A stretch of DNA of 15,440 nt. It comes from an uncultured Caulobacteraceae bacterium. GTDB lineage: Bacteria; Pseudomonadota; Alphaproteobacteria; Caulobacterales; TH1-2. The notes under the pieces were generated by a model that saw only the letters and a list, made by a program, of their open reading frames with translations, was not told where the DNA came from and searched no databases. Position 1 is the stretch's first letter; every line of letters starts with the position of its first letter. Shown here piece by piece: positions 1 to 6,844 of the stretch. The position numbers were made by a program, and so were the translations under genes. The stretch is from the NCBI GenBank assembly GCA_937967425.1, contig CALBST010000323.1:1-15440 (forward strand), given 5' to 3'.

Positions 1-54
1 CGGCAAACGTTGCGCCAGCATCGATTTGCCGGCGCCTGGCGGGCCAACGAAGAG
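1..54 (-). pseudogene. comM: comM/yifB 3' fragment (AAA+ ATPase, Walker A region), disrupted
   Basis: On the minus strand, bases 54 to 1 read LFVGPPGAGKSMLAQRLP. This is the Walker A segment (GPPGAGKS) of the ComM/YifB Mg-chelatase-like AAA+ family, and the gene continues beyond the window. Its 5' part lies at the opposite edge (15440-15387), so the element has split the gene just before the nucleotide-binding loop. In gamma-proteobacteria ComM is a hexameric branch-migration helicase that helps integrate DNA during natural transformation. Its role in this host is unknown. The fragment has no start of its own and is presumably not expressed as a functional protein while the island is present. 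Precise excision would restore the reading frame. Confidence 0.88.
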
Positions 55-77
55 GCTATTGTGCCCCAATCACCGGA
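52..77. other. attL: comM/element junction with left inverted-repeat arm
   Basis: comM sequence ends at the triplet 52-54 (CTC on the minus strand). Element sequence follows, with the arm GTGCCCCAATCACCGG at 61-76 plus a matching A at 77. The arm is repeated inverted at the right end with one mismatch. In the rejoined circle the two arms would flank 14 bp whose exact centre is the dinucleotide CT (minus strand), lying inside the shared CTC. That is the geometry expected for a serine-integrase attP with a 2-bp crossover. The sequence shows this directly. The crossover assignment is inference. Confidence 0.82.
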
Positions 78-94
78 CACCTATGTGGGGCGGA

Positions 95-1879
95 ATGTCC
101 GAAGAATCCGCACCCCTCGCCTATAGCTACTCCCGGCTTTCCTCACCGGCCCAACGGCACGGGGGCGGTCTACAGCGGCAGTTGGAAGCCGCCCGGCAGT
201 TTGCCGCAAAGAAGGGACTGACGCTGGTCGAGCGCGACGACACGGGTAAGTCGGCCTTCCACGGAGCACACCTGGAAGACGGCGAGTTCGGCAAGTTCGT
301 TGACCAAGTTAACGCGGGTCAAATACCACCCGGCACCTTCCTGATCGTCGAGTCGCTCGACCGGATCAGCCGCCTCGAACCGTCCAAAGCTCTGATGGTG
401 TTTTTGCCGTTGATCGACCAAGGCGTGGTCATCGCAACACTCATCGATGACAAAATCTACAAGAAGCCGGTGAACCAATGGGACCTGTTTCAGTCCATGG
501 TGATTTTCTCGCGGGCGCATGAGCAGTCCGCGAACAAATCTTATCACATCAAAAAAAGCTGGGCACGGAAGCAAGACGATGCAGCGGAGCACGGCAAGCG
601 CATGACGAAACGCTGCCCAAGTTGGCTCATTCCGCGAGAGGATGGCGGATTCGACGTTGATGAAGGGAAGGCCGGGATTATCCGCGAGATTTTCCAGGAC
701 GCGGCAAGCGGGCTGGGCGCTCTCGCAATCAGTCGGCGGCTGAACGGGCGCGGGATCGCAGCATTTCGAGGATCGAAAGGCTGGGCAAAGAGCACCGTGC
801 GAAATATTCTCGCCAACCCCAACGTCATCGGCACATTGCGGCTTCACTCATTCTCTGACGACGGAGTGCGCCATCCCACCGGCACCGATGTCGCGAACTA
901 CTATCCGCGCATCATAGACGATGCACTTTACCTCAAGGCGCAATCCGCAAAAGCAGACAACAAACGTGTGGGAAAAGGCGGAAGGAAGGGCCGCGACGTT
1001 GCAAACTTGTTTCGCGGACTCCTGGTGTGCAAGCGTTGCGGCGAAAGCGTCCAGTATCACAACAAGGGTGAGCCACCGAAGGGTGGCCGCTACCTAAGAT
1101 GCTCAAGCACCGTTCGCAATCTGAACTGCCCTTCCAAGTCGTGGCCATATTCGGATTTCGAGCGTTCGGTATTGGCATTTGTATCAAGCGTGAACATCGC
1201 CGCAATCGTCTCCGAAGCACGATACGACTCCGAGATCGGCTTGCTGCAAGGTGAGTATGACAAGCTACGAGCGTCGGAAATCCAAGCTTCCGAACGGCGA
1301 GATTTCCTTGACCGGCTGCTTCAAGCGGGTCCGCTGTCTGATGAAAGGTTCGCGGAATACCGGCAACTCGAAACAGCCATTGTTGAAGCTCGGCACAAGG
1401 CGAGCGAGGTGCAAGAAAGGATCGCTGCCTATCGCGCTCCGACTCCAACGGATGCCGAACTGCGTGAAGCGATCAATGCGATACAGGATGAGAGCACGCC
1501 GGACCTAACCCGCTTGCGGTCCCACGCCGCCAGGAAGATTAGCCAAGTTGTGAAACGGATCGTCGTTGGCTTCGACCCTTTCATCGAGCAGCTTGGCCAG
1601 CGGCGCGAAGGTCTATTCGCCAAGGCGTTTAGTCATGTGGTTTCGAGCGAAGAGTTCAAGAAGGCGCTAGGGGTAACTTCACTCGACAACGAGGCTCTTC
1701 AGGGCGTCATGAACTCACCGAGTTTCGTCGTTGAGCTTAGGGATGGAACGCACGTCACGGTTCAGCCGCATCCTGATGATCCAGACAAGGTTTTCACCTT
1801 TGGAGTCACGACACGCGAAGAACGCATAGCGATCATGGAACGACTGACGGGCCAGCCGGTTCGCTATGACGTGCAATGA
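95..1879 (+). CDS. Large serine recombinase (site-specific integrase)
   Basis: A 594-aa integrase that would insert and, with a directionality factor, excise the island at comM. The N-terminal resolvase domain starts at YSRLSS, with the probable catalytic serine at residue 16, and contains the conserved ESLDRISR motif. A recombinase domain follows (about residues 180-280: EIFQDAASGLGALAISRRLN, then STVRNILANPNVIG). The zinc ribbon has C312, C315, C336 and C345. A long charged coiled-coil stretch (about residues 375-460) comes next, then a C-terminal tail. The ATG at 95 is preferred because it follows GGGGCGGA and starts just before the catalytic domain. The open frame extends upstream from a TTG at 26, but that part is comM and attL sequence. 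The gene sits about 40 bp from the crossover, as is usual for this family. Its stop codon abuts that of the convergent gene at 1880. Confidence 0.95.
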   Translation: MSEESAPLAYSYSRLSSPAQRHGGGLQRQLEAARQFAAKKGLTLVERDDTGKSAFHGAHLEDGEFGKFVDQVNAGQIPPGTFLIVESLDRISRLEPSKALMVFLPLIDQGVVIATLIDDKIYKKPVNQWDLFQSMVIFSRAHEQSANKSYHIKKSWARKQDDAAEHGKRMTKRCPSWLIPREDGGFDVDEGKAGIIREIFQDAASGLGALAISRRLNGRGIAAFRGSKGWAKSTVRNILANPNVIGTLRLHSFSDDGVRHPTGTDVANYYPRIIDDALYLKAQSAKADNKRVGKGGRKGRDVANLFRGLLVCKRCGESVQYHNKGEPPKGGRYLRCSSTVRNLNCPSKSWPYSDFERSVLAFVSSVNIAAIVSEARYDSEIGLLQGEYDKLRASEIQASERRDFLDRLLQAGPLSDERFAEYRQLETAIVEARHKASEVQERIAAYRAPTPTDAELREAINAIQDESTPDLTRLRSHAARKISQVVKRIVVGFDPFIEQLGQRREGLFAKAFSHVVSSEEFKKALGVTSLDNEALQGVMNSPSFVVELRDGTHVTVQPHPDDPDKVFTFGVTTREERIAIMERLTGQPVRYDVQ

Positions 1880-2110
1880 TTAGCCCTTCTTGGCGAAGTG
1901 CTCCGCAAGCTCGCGACGCCACCGAAGCACGTCGCCGTCTTCCAGGTCTTCGCTAATCTGGTCCAGGTCTGCCTCATCGAATCCTTCGGGTCGATCAGCG
2001 GACTTGTGGTGCACCGTGGCAAAAAGGGACATCACCACGGGAACGCCCTCACGACGCATCGTGTCGAGAAGCTCATCGCGTGAAAGCTTCGAGATTTCGT
2101 CTGGTGTCAT
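1880..2110 (-). CDS. Small acidic protein of unknown function (76 aa)
   Basis: I do not recognise this protein. It starts MTPDEISKLSRDELL, a short helical segment, and continues with an acidic stretch (FDEADLDQISEDLEDGD), ending RWRRELAEHFAKKG. It has no signal peptide or membrane segment, so it is probably a small cytoplasmic helical protein. The ATG at 2110 has GGAG upstream at suitable spacing. It follows the macro-like gene by 13 bp in the same direction and is the last gene of a three-gene minus operon. Its stop touches the stop of the convergent integrase gene with no space for a terminator. Confidence 0.72.
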   Translation of the reverse strand: MTPDEISKLSRDELLDTMRREGVPVVMSLFATVHHKSADRPEGFDEADLDQISEDLEDGDVLRWRRELAEHFAKKG

Positions 2111-2123
2111 CGAAGGCTCCGTA

Positions 2124-2519
2124 TCAGTCTAACCAAGGCTTCCACTTCTCGGAGAAGATGCAGTTCGCACTCGCCCCGACGAAGAGCGGCGCAACTTGGG
2201 CATCAGCGTAGCCCGCGACGCCACACCCCGCTCGCACCACATAGAACGTGAGTGAAGGATTGGCGTCCGCGTAGGACAAGAACTCGCTCACACCCTGCGC
2301 GATGGCATCTAGCGGAAGCGTTTGGTTCTGGGACTTCACGGGTATGCCGTAGGCCATGTTCGTTCGGCCCTTACCAACGCCCCGCTCGGCCTGAAAGTCA
2401 TCGCGTGCAATGCGTGCCGCGCCGCTCTGGTGATGGCCTTCAAGGTTAGACCCGAAGACAAACACCAAAGCAGGAAGGCGCGGCGGCTTCTCTCCTTCGG
2501 GATGGTAGATGCGCGGCAC
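2124..2519 (-). CDS. A1S_2505-family phage-type protein, macro-domain-like (131 aa)
   Basis: The family signature is clear: FVFGSNLEGHHQSGAARIA near residue 21, then AYGIPVKSQNQTLPLDAI, then FYVVRAGCGVAGYADAQVAPLF near residue 92. This matches the widespread A1S_2505-type proteins of phages and mobile elements (FIFGSNLAGRHGAGAA..., IPTKD..LPL, IGCGLAGY...IAPLF). They look related to macro domains, which bind ADP-ribose or related nucleotides. No activity is established to my knowledge. This copy lacks the usual YGQGEG stretch intact, having AERGVGKGRTN instead. It starts at a GTG (2519) immediately after the stop of the upstream zinc-ribbon gene, so the two are probably translationally coupled. 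The membership is recognition. A role in NAD or ADP-ribose metabolism is inference. Confidence 0.85.
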   Translation of the reverse strand: MPRIYHPEGEKPPRLPALVFVFGSNLEGHHQSGAARIARDDFQAERGVGKGRTNMAYGIPVKSQNQTLPLDAIAQGVSEFLSYADANPSLTFYVVRAGCGVAGYADAQVAPLFVGASANCIFSEKWKPWLD

Positions 2520-3437
2520 CTACGATCCGCATGTCAGCGTGACAGCCAGAGTCGTTTCACGCCCCAAAGCTGACAACGTGAGGATCGCAGGCCACGCCGA
2601 TGACTCCACGCCTGCCTCAACCGGCTCACCCGTTCGTGTTAGAGAAACGCGAACTTCATTGGCGGCGTCTGCATAAGTCTCGACGCCCTGTTGCTCGCCG
2701 GTCGCCGCAAGCATCGTCGTGCTGCCGTTGAAGGCGACCGCCCCTGATTCAAAATCCGTCACGAACACACGCTCGCCCGCAACATTTGTCGCAATGCACC
2801 CGGCACCGGCGTCAAACACGTCGTCTTTCACAACACCGAGAACGAGCGTTGTGAGAGCTTCCTCGACGGGGGTTGGCTCTGACGGGGCTTCCTCGACGGG
2901 GGCTAGCACCTGAGCTACTTCCGGCGGACGGGATACCGATGGAGACGGGGACACAGCCCCAGGGGCAACTTCCGTTAAGACAAAATAGGCCAGTGCAAGA
3001 CTGGCAACCGGAGCCGCCAGCAATGCGGTCAACGGCGGGCCAACCTTCCAGAATATTTGAGTGAAGAACCTCTGCTCCATACTACCCGCAATCCAGTCCG
3101 GCTGCGTAATGCGTCTAAACCAGCCCGCCGCTTGCAGAAAAACGGGGCACAATACGCTAAAGAATGCGGCACACATCAGCAAAAGGGCCACACCACCGCC
3201 TGACGGTGGAGGCACCAGTTTGGCAACTCCAACTGCGACGCCTGTCACGGCTAGAACAACTAGAACATGTCCGAAGCTGAGAAGGAAACGCCTCTGTCTG
3301 ACCGGCTCTATGTTGGCCGATTTCTCAGAGGGTTGCTCGAACGGGGTTCGAGAATGTGCCTCCAAGAACTCGCCGCAGTGTTGGCACTTAATGGCGGCGT
3401 CTTGAATCTCATTGGCGCAATACGGGCAAGGTTTCAC
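2520..3437 (-). CDS. Zinc-ribbon membrane protein of unknown function
   Basis: About 305 aa. The N-terminus is a rubredoxin-like zinc ribbon (C4-X2-C7 ... C18-X2-C21, KPCPYCANEIQDAAIKCQHCG). Three hydrophobic segments follow (about residues 55-75, 82-104 and 125-155), then a Pro/Glu-rich linker with an internal repeat (PVEEA...PVEEA), then a C-terminal beta-rich domain of about 110 aa. It is probably an inner-membrane protein with a cytoplasmic ribbon and an external C-terminal domain. The GTG at 3437 is preferred: it puts the ribbon at the extreme N-terminus, as is typical of this type, and has GAGG upstream at 7 nt. The ATG at 3464 is the alternative. It is the first gene of a minus operon with the A1S_2505-type and 76-aa genes. 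Specific function unknown. Confidence 0.8.
   Translation of the reverse strand: MKPCPYCANEIQDAAIKCQHCGEFLEAHSRTPFEQPSEKSANIEPVRQRRFLLSFGHVLVVLAVTGVAVGVAKLVPPPSGGGVALLLMCAAFFSVLCPVFLQAAGWFRRITQPDWIAGSMEQRFFTQIFWKVGPPLTALLAAPVASLALAYFVLTEVAPGAVSPSPSVSRPPEVAQVLAPVEEAPSEPTPVEEALTTLVLGVVKDDVFDAGAGCIATNVAGERVFVTDFESGAVAFNGSTTMLAATGEQQGVETYADAANEVRVSLTRTGEPVEAGVESSAWPAILTLSALGRETTLAVTLTCGS
2857..2902. repeat. 16-bp direct repeat in linker-coding region
   Basis: GCTTCCTCGACGGGGG occurs at 2857-2872 and again at 2887-2902, exactly 30 bp apart. It encodes the repeated PVEEA of the Pro/Glu-rich linker in the zinc-ribbon membrane protein. A 30-bp in-frame duplication is the simple explanation. Confidence 0.8.
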
Positions 3438-3608
3438 TGACCGACCTCGCCCAACTGTGCGCATCGTTCACTCTGGCCAGAGCCAGAGAGGCGAAGCACG
3501 GCCCCAACCAAAACCAATGATCTCATGAGACACCCCCTGGGGCCACGTTACCGGGAAACTGTGTAACGGAAAAGCGGGTATAGGTGGTGTGCCGGTTCTG
3601 GCCCGGCA
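3438..3608. promoter_or_regulatory. Divergent intergenic region with several palindromes (candidate XRE operators)
   Basis: This region separates the minus operon (start 3437) from the XRE gene (start 3609). It holds a perfect 12-bp palindrome CTCTGGCCAGAG (3471-3482), a perfect 10-bp palindrome TCTCATGAGA (3521-3530), and an inverted repeat CGTTAC-N11-GTAACG (3546-3551 and 3563-3568). A possible -10 for the XRE gene is TATAGG at 3579-3584, with no convincing -35. Palindromes beside an XRE gene commonly serve as its operators. Which ones, if any, are bound is inference. Confidence 0.4.
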
Positions 3609-3869
3609 ATGTCCAAGTCTTCCCTTCATAGCGATGAAAACAAGGCCCTAGTTGCGGTCTTGGTGAAGGCTCGCAAGGCCGCCGACGTATCTCAAACCGA
3701 GTTGGCCGAACGCCTGAACAAGAGCCAACAGTTCGTGTCGCGGATCGAAAGCGGCGAACGCCGAGTGGACTTGCTAGAGTTCATCATGATTGCGAGAGCA
3801 CTCAAGATCGAGCCACGCGATTTGCTGGGACGGGTATTGCGGCAGTTGCCAAAGCAGTTCGAGGTTTAG
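3609..3869 (+). CDS. XRE-family helix-turn-helix transcriptional regulator (86 aa)
   Basis: A single HTH_3/Cro-CI domain covers about residues 14-72. The pattern is LVKARKAADVSQTELAERL, then the recognition helix SQQFVSRIESGERRVDL, then IMIARALKIEPRDLL. There is no C-terminal sensor or protease domain, so it is probably a dimeric repressor of the simple Cro type, acting on DNA in the cytoplasm. The ATG at 3609 has only a weak ribosome-binding site. It is transcribed away from the zinc-ribbon operon across an intergenic region rich in palindromes, so repression of one or both divergent units is likely. That target is inference. No toxin partner is visible next to it, because the following gene is convergent. 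Confidence 0.9.
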   Translation: MSKSSLHSDENKALVAVLVKARKAADVSQTELAERLNKSQQFVSRIESGERRVDLLEFIMIARALKIEPRDLLGRVLRQLPKQFEV

Positions 3870-3903
3870 CGACGATGTATTGGGAGCCGTCATCAATCCG
3901 GGG

Positions 3904-4497
3904 CTATTCCGGTGGCGGTGGCGGCGAGCAAAGAAAGCAGTGGGTCAAAACCAACTGCATTCTGGCCGATCTGATCGTCTGAAGTTCACTGTCGCCAAAA
4001 CCTGAGAGCACGGCACGCACTTCGTTGCTCTGACCAGACATGACCTGAACCTCATCGCTGTCGCGTGTGGCCACCTCGAAGCCGTGCTGGTCCAAGAAAA
4101 CAAACTCTATGTGCCCCGCGTATGGAATCTCGGTTGTCCCTTCGTAGACCCAGTCCCCTTCCGTGCGATCATGCCTCCAAGCTTCTGGGATTGCTTCCAG
4201 TGTCGCAGAGGGAATCTCAATGACGAACTCAAACCCGATTGCGGGATCGGTTCGCTCTAGCACTCGGAATCGACCGGAGCAGTCTGATCCTTCTGGCAAC
4301 AACACGGACGGCGGCGTTCGGAAAGCGGAGCCATCATAGGCAACGCATTCCCCATTGATCACCAAGGGCAGCCACTGGTCAGTCTCGACTGCATTTTCGC
4401 CACCCAGGCCGCGCGAATACAACCCCGCGAAAAACGCTAAGGGGATCGCCAATATGAGCGCAGCGATCAGCACCCACTTCCATCGCCCGTTTGCCAT
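3904..4497 (-). CDS. Membrane-anchored envelope protein of unknown function
   Basis: 197 aa, starting MANGRWKWVLIAALILAIPLAFFAG. This is one N-terminal membrane segment (about residues 7-26) after a positively charged start, giving an N-in topology with about 165 residues outside the cytoplasm. The external part has beta-rich sequence, four cysteines that could form disulfides (including CFLC near the C-terminus) and ends in a run of prolines. The ATG at 4497 is chosen because AAGGGG lies just upstream. The open frame runs 65 codons further up but is Arg-rich and overlaps the divergent lipoprotein gene. It is divergent from the lipoprotein at 4548 with only 50 bp between starts, so the two may be co-regulated. 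I do not recognise the family. Confidence 0.75.
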   Translation of the reverse strand: MANGRWKWVLIAALILAIPLAFFAGLYSRGLGGENAVETDQWLPLVINGECVAYDGSAFRTPPSVLLPEGSDCSGRFRVLERTDPAIGFEFVIEIPSATLEAIPEAWRHDRTEGDWVYEGTTEIPYAGHIEFVFLDQHGFEVATRDSDEVQVMSGQSNEVRAVLSGFGDSELQTIRSARMQLVLTHCFLCSPPPPPE

Positions 4498-4526
4498 TGT
4501 CAGCCCCTTCCCTACCGCTAGAGTAT

Positions 4527-4542
4527 CCACAGAAGTCTGTGG
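4527..4542. promoter_or_regulatory. Inverted repeat between divergent genes
   Basis: CCACAG-AAGT-CTGTGG is a perfect 6-bp inverted repeat with a 4-nt loop. It lies in the 50-bp gap between the divergent starts at 4497 and 4548. It could be an operator or an mRNA hairpin just upstream of the lipoprotein start. The sequence shows the repeat. The role is inference. Confidence 0.4.
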
Positions 4543-4547
4543 GTCAA

Positions 4548-4895
4548 ATGAGGGTGGTGGTGCGCCGATCCGTTCTTGCCGTGCTGCTCGCAACAGCGCT
4601 CGCGTCGTGCGGGTCTGAAGCGACCTACGAAAGCGACAGCTACTACGGCGAGCAGAGCGAGGATGAACGAGCCGACGCACTGGCAGACGCAAGAGGCGAA
4701 CTCGACGGCCTCACATATCAAGATCAGCACGGTTCATTCGGCTGCACCGAAGACTGCTCCGGCCATGACGCGGGATACCAGTGGGCGCAAGACAATGAAA
4801 TCGAGGACGCTGCCGACTGCGGCGGCAACAGCAACTCGTTCATCGAGGGCTGCGAGGCGTATGCGAACGACTTGAACGACCTAATCGAACAATAG
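4548..4895 (+). CDS. Lipoprotein with conserved Cys-rich GCTEDCSGHDAGY motif
   Basis: 115 aa. The N-terminus RVVVRRSVLAVLLATALASC is a lipoprotein signal peptide with lipobox LASC, so Cys21 would be lipidated and the protein exported to the envelope. The acidic mature part holds four cysteines in the arrangement GCTEDCSGHDAGYQWAQ ... DCGG ... EGCEAY, which suggests two disulfides. Similar motifs seem familiar from small exported proteins of alphaproteobacteria, but I can name no family. The ATG at 4548 is chosen because it places the signal peptide at the N-terminus. The longer frame from 4491 would bury it. It is divergent from the membrane-anchored gene at 4497 and lies upstream of the TIR-ParA gene in the same direction, 64 bp away. 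A functional link to that operon is possible but unsupported. Confidence 0.82.
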   Translation: MRVVVRRSVLAVLLATALASCGSEATYESDSYYGEQSEDERADALADARGELDGLTYQDQHGSFGCTEDCSGHDAGYQWAQDNEIEDAADCGGNSNSFIEGCEAYANDLNDLIEQ

Positions 4896-4912
4896 GCAAT
4901 CCGAGCTTCGCG

Positions 4913-4940
4913 TTGCCAACTCTGTCCCGTTGTGGATAAG
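4913..4940 (+). promoter_or_regulatory. Candidate promoter of the TIR-ParA operon
   Basis: TTGCCA (4913-4918) and GATAAG (4935-4940) are separated by 16 bp, about 20 bp upstream of the ATG at 4960. The -35 is good and the -10 is moderate. A short inverted repeat (GGCAA ... TTGCC) overlaps the -35. The call rests on consensus matching only. Confidence 0.35.
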
Positions 4941-4959
4941 TGCAACGCGGGGTGGAGTG

Positions 4960-6399
4960 ATGCCTGATCAGTTCGCGTGCTTTGTCAGCTATTCGGACCA
5001 AGACCGGGTCGCAGCCGAACGTGTTCGCGGCTCATTGCTACGACGCGGCCTTCCGGTCTTCGTGGACCGGCATTCCATAGAGGCTGGCAATCAGTGGCGA
5101 GCAGAAATTCGTAACGGCATCAGTCGTTCTAAAGCGGTCGTCGTTCTCGTATCGCAGCACTCGATCAACTCCGGCCCGGTTCTCGAAGAACTGACGATTG
5201 CGAACGCAGTTGGCACACCCGTCATCCCTGTCATTTTGGAGGAAGGCTGCACCGACGCACCTTCACCCATTTCGGAGCATATCGCGGAGAAACAGTGGAT
5301 CAGATTTCCGAAAGGCGTCACCACCCGGACATCGGATTTTGACCTGGAAGGCGTGGTTAGGGCAGTTCGGAGAAAATGGCACCCTACTGCCCCCGTGATT
5401 GCAGTATCCAACCTCAAAGGCGGCGTCGGAAAGACAACGCTCGCGGCACACGTCTTCAGCGCATTGAGCAACAATTCCAAGCTGTCGATTTTGCTGATCG
5501 ACTTGGACCCACAAGCAAATCTCTCGCAGTTCGTATTGCCGCAAGATCAACTGTTCGCCTTGGTCGAAGACGACAAATCCGTCCTGTCTTTGTTCGAGAG
5601 AAGCTTAGTCTACGGTGCCGCGTCGCCACGCAACACATTGATCGGGCTTAATCCGTCTCCGATTGAGGATGTAGCAATCTTCGACATTGCCGCCGAAGTT
5701 GGGTCGTCGCCATTGTCCCGCGCCGCCCGCGTGGAAGCAAAACCGGTCTTCCTGATTCCTGGTCAATTTGAATTGGTCAAATACACGCTTTCCGCGAACA
5801 GCCACGGCCTACAGACAGCAAGATCGAACTTCATGAACTCCATCAACGCGGCACAGAAGGAGTTTGATGTCATCGTAATCGATCTGAACCCTTCAAGCTC
5901 TTTCATGATCGAGTGTGCGCTCACCGCTGCAACGCATGTCCTTTGTCCCATGCGACCCGACAAATATTCCATCCAAGGCTTACTCGGAATGAAGCGTCTG
6001 ATTGCGGACGCCTTCGCGCTTCAACGCAAGCCCAGCATACTTGGAGTTTTCAATGGCGTTCCGAGCTGGGACAACCTTGTTGATCAAGTAAGGTCCGCTA
6101 TCGACGATCCGCAACGACTCGGAAGCTTGGGCAAAGACAAAAAGGTGGGGAACTGCATAGAGCCAATCTTGGAAGTCCTTGGCAGTCAGGGAATGGTGAC
6201 ACAGTTGCTCAATACCGAAATCCCAGAGTCACCCATGCTCAAGGCATTTTTTGACGACAGTTCGGCAGGCTTTTTTGGATTGGCAAGATTTAACTACCAA
6301 GGCTCATACGGAGCGAAGCTTCGGCGTCGTTTGGAAACACTCGCTAGCGAGATCGCGCAAATAACCGGAGCAGAGGCGCTCGATGTCCCCAAAGCCTGA
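4960..6399 (+). CDS. TIR domain-ParA/MinD-type ATPase fusion protein
   Basis: 479 aa in two domains. Residues 1-117 form a TIR domain: CFVSYSDQD at the first strand, LPVFVDRHSIEAG at the BB-loop region, and VVVLVSQHSINS followed by VLEELTIA, where E77 aligns with the catalytic glutamate of TIR NADases. After a short linker, residues 145-470 form a ParA-type ATPase: deviant Walker A KGGVGKTT (153-160, signature Lys153), DLDPQANLS (181-189) and Walker B IVIDLNPSSS (D308). Many bacterial TIR proteins cleave NAD+ or make signalling ADPR isomers during antiphage defence. ParA ATPases dimerise on DNA when ATP-bound. Coupling the two suggests a TIR activity gated by ATP- or DNA-dependent oligomerisation (inference). 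The ATG at 4960 starts directly at the TIR fold. The first gene of a three-gene operon, it overlaps the next by 17 bp. Confidence 0.92.
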   Translation: MPDQFACFVSYSDQDRVAAERVRGSLLRRGLPVFVDRHSIEAGNQWRAEIRNGISRSKAVVVLVSQHSINSGPVLEELTIANAVGTPVIPVILEEGCTDAPSPISEHIAEKQWIRFPKGVTTRTSDFDLEGVVRAVRRKWHPTAPVIAVSNLKGGVGKTTLAAHVFSALSNNSKLSILLIDLDPQANLSQFVLPQDQLFALVEDDKSVLSLFERSLVYGAASPRNTLIGLNPSPIEDVAIFDIAAEVGSSPLSRAARVEAKPVFLIPGQFELVKYTLSANSHGLQTARSNFMNSINAAQKEFDVIVIDLNPSSSFMIECALTAATHVLCPMRPDKYSIQGLLGMKRLIADAFALQRKPSILGVFNGVPSWDNLVDQVRSAIDDPQRLGSLGKDKKVGNCIEPILEVLGSQGMVTQLLNTEIPESPMLKAFFDDSSAGFFGLARFNYQGSYGAKLRRRLETLASEIAQITGAEALDVPKA

Positions 6400-6844
6400 T
6401 GATCTTCTAAAGAAGCTTAAGCCCACGAAGACGTTCGCTGTCGATGGCGACGCTATACGAGCGCTGGCAAGACTCGCAGTGGACTTGGGACCAGACGACT
6501 TTGTAAGACGCTGGGAGGCGGCCACCGCGCCGAAGCCAGCACGAAAACCGCCGCCGACGACCGCCGAAAAAAGCGCTATCGCTGCCGCTAAGAAGAAGAT
6601 CGCCGCTTTCGGCGCAAGCCGGAAGCTCACCAGCGGACAGACTGCAACTGCACTCCACAGCTACGCGGGCGGAAGACACCAGCTACCGGCCCCCACCAAG
6701 ACCGCCACTGAAAGCTCGGCGAGTATGGTGGGTTGGCTATCTACTAAGCTTTCCGCGAGCGATGCAGTGTCGCTTGTTGATGACTTCATTGCCCACTTCG
6801 GACCCTCAACTAGCCTAAAGCATAAGCTGCCGTCCGACACATGA
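6383..6844 (+). CDS. Unknown 153-aa protein, middle gene of TIR-ParA operon
   Basis: I do not recognise this protein. It starts SPKPDDLLKKLKPTKTFAVD, followed by a short helical region to about residue 47 (IRALARLAVDLGPDDFVRRWE). An Ala/Pro/Lys-rich stretch comes next (APKPARKPPPTTAEKSAIAAAKKK), then a C-terminal helical part (SMVGWLSTKLSASDAVSLVDDFIAHFG). There is no signal peptide or membrane segment. The basic, low-complexity centre could bind nucleic acid or act as a flexible linker. The ATG lies 17 bp inside the end of the TIR-ParA gene, and the TGA overlaps the nuclease ATG by 4 bp, so all three are almost certainly translationally coupled. By position it could be an adaptor for the ParA ATPase, as ParB-like partners are. 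That is inference, since no ParB or HTH motif is visible. Confidence 0.78.
   Translation: MSPKPDDLLKKLKPTKTFAVDGDAIRALARLAVDLGPDDFVRRWEAATAPKPARKPPPTTAEKSAIAAAKKKIAAFGASRKLTSGQTATALHSYAGGRHQLPAPTKTATESSASMVGWLSTKLSASDAVSLVDDFIAHFGPSTSLKHKLPSDT

Noticed and set aside
26..94. Extension of the integrase to a TTG at 26
   Set aside because: These codons cross the comM/element junction and antisense Walker A sequence. The ATG at 95 has a good ribosome-binding site.
170..847. Long minus-strand open frame (225 codons) opposite the integrase
   Set aside because: It is the antisense shadow of clear recombinase-domain coding sequence. The protein is Pro/Arg/Cys-rich without family features.
933..1448. 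Minus-strand open frame (171 codons)
   Set aside because: It is antisense to the zinc ribbon and coiled coil of the integrase, which are unmistakable.
3874..3981. Plus-strand 35-codon ORF (MYWEPSSIRGY...) after the XRE gene
   Set aside because: It has no ribosome-binding site and lies antisense to the end of the membrane-anchored envelope protein. The glycine run is the shadow of that protein's proline run.
4498..4692. N-terminal extension of the minus-strand membrane-anchored protein
   Set aside because: The Arg/Ser-rich sequence overlaps the divergent lipoprotein gene. The ATG at 4497 has AAGGGG and begins right at the membrane segment.
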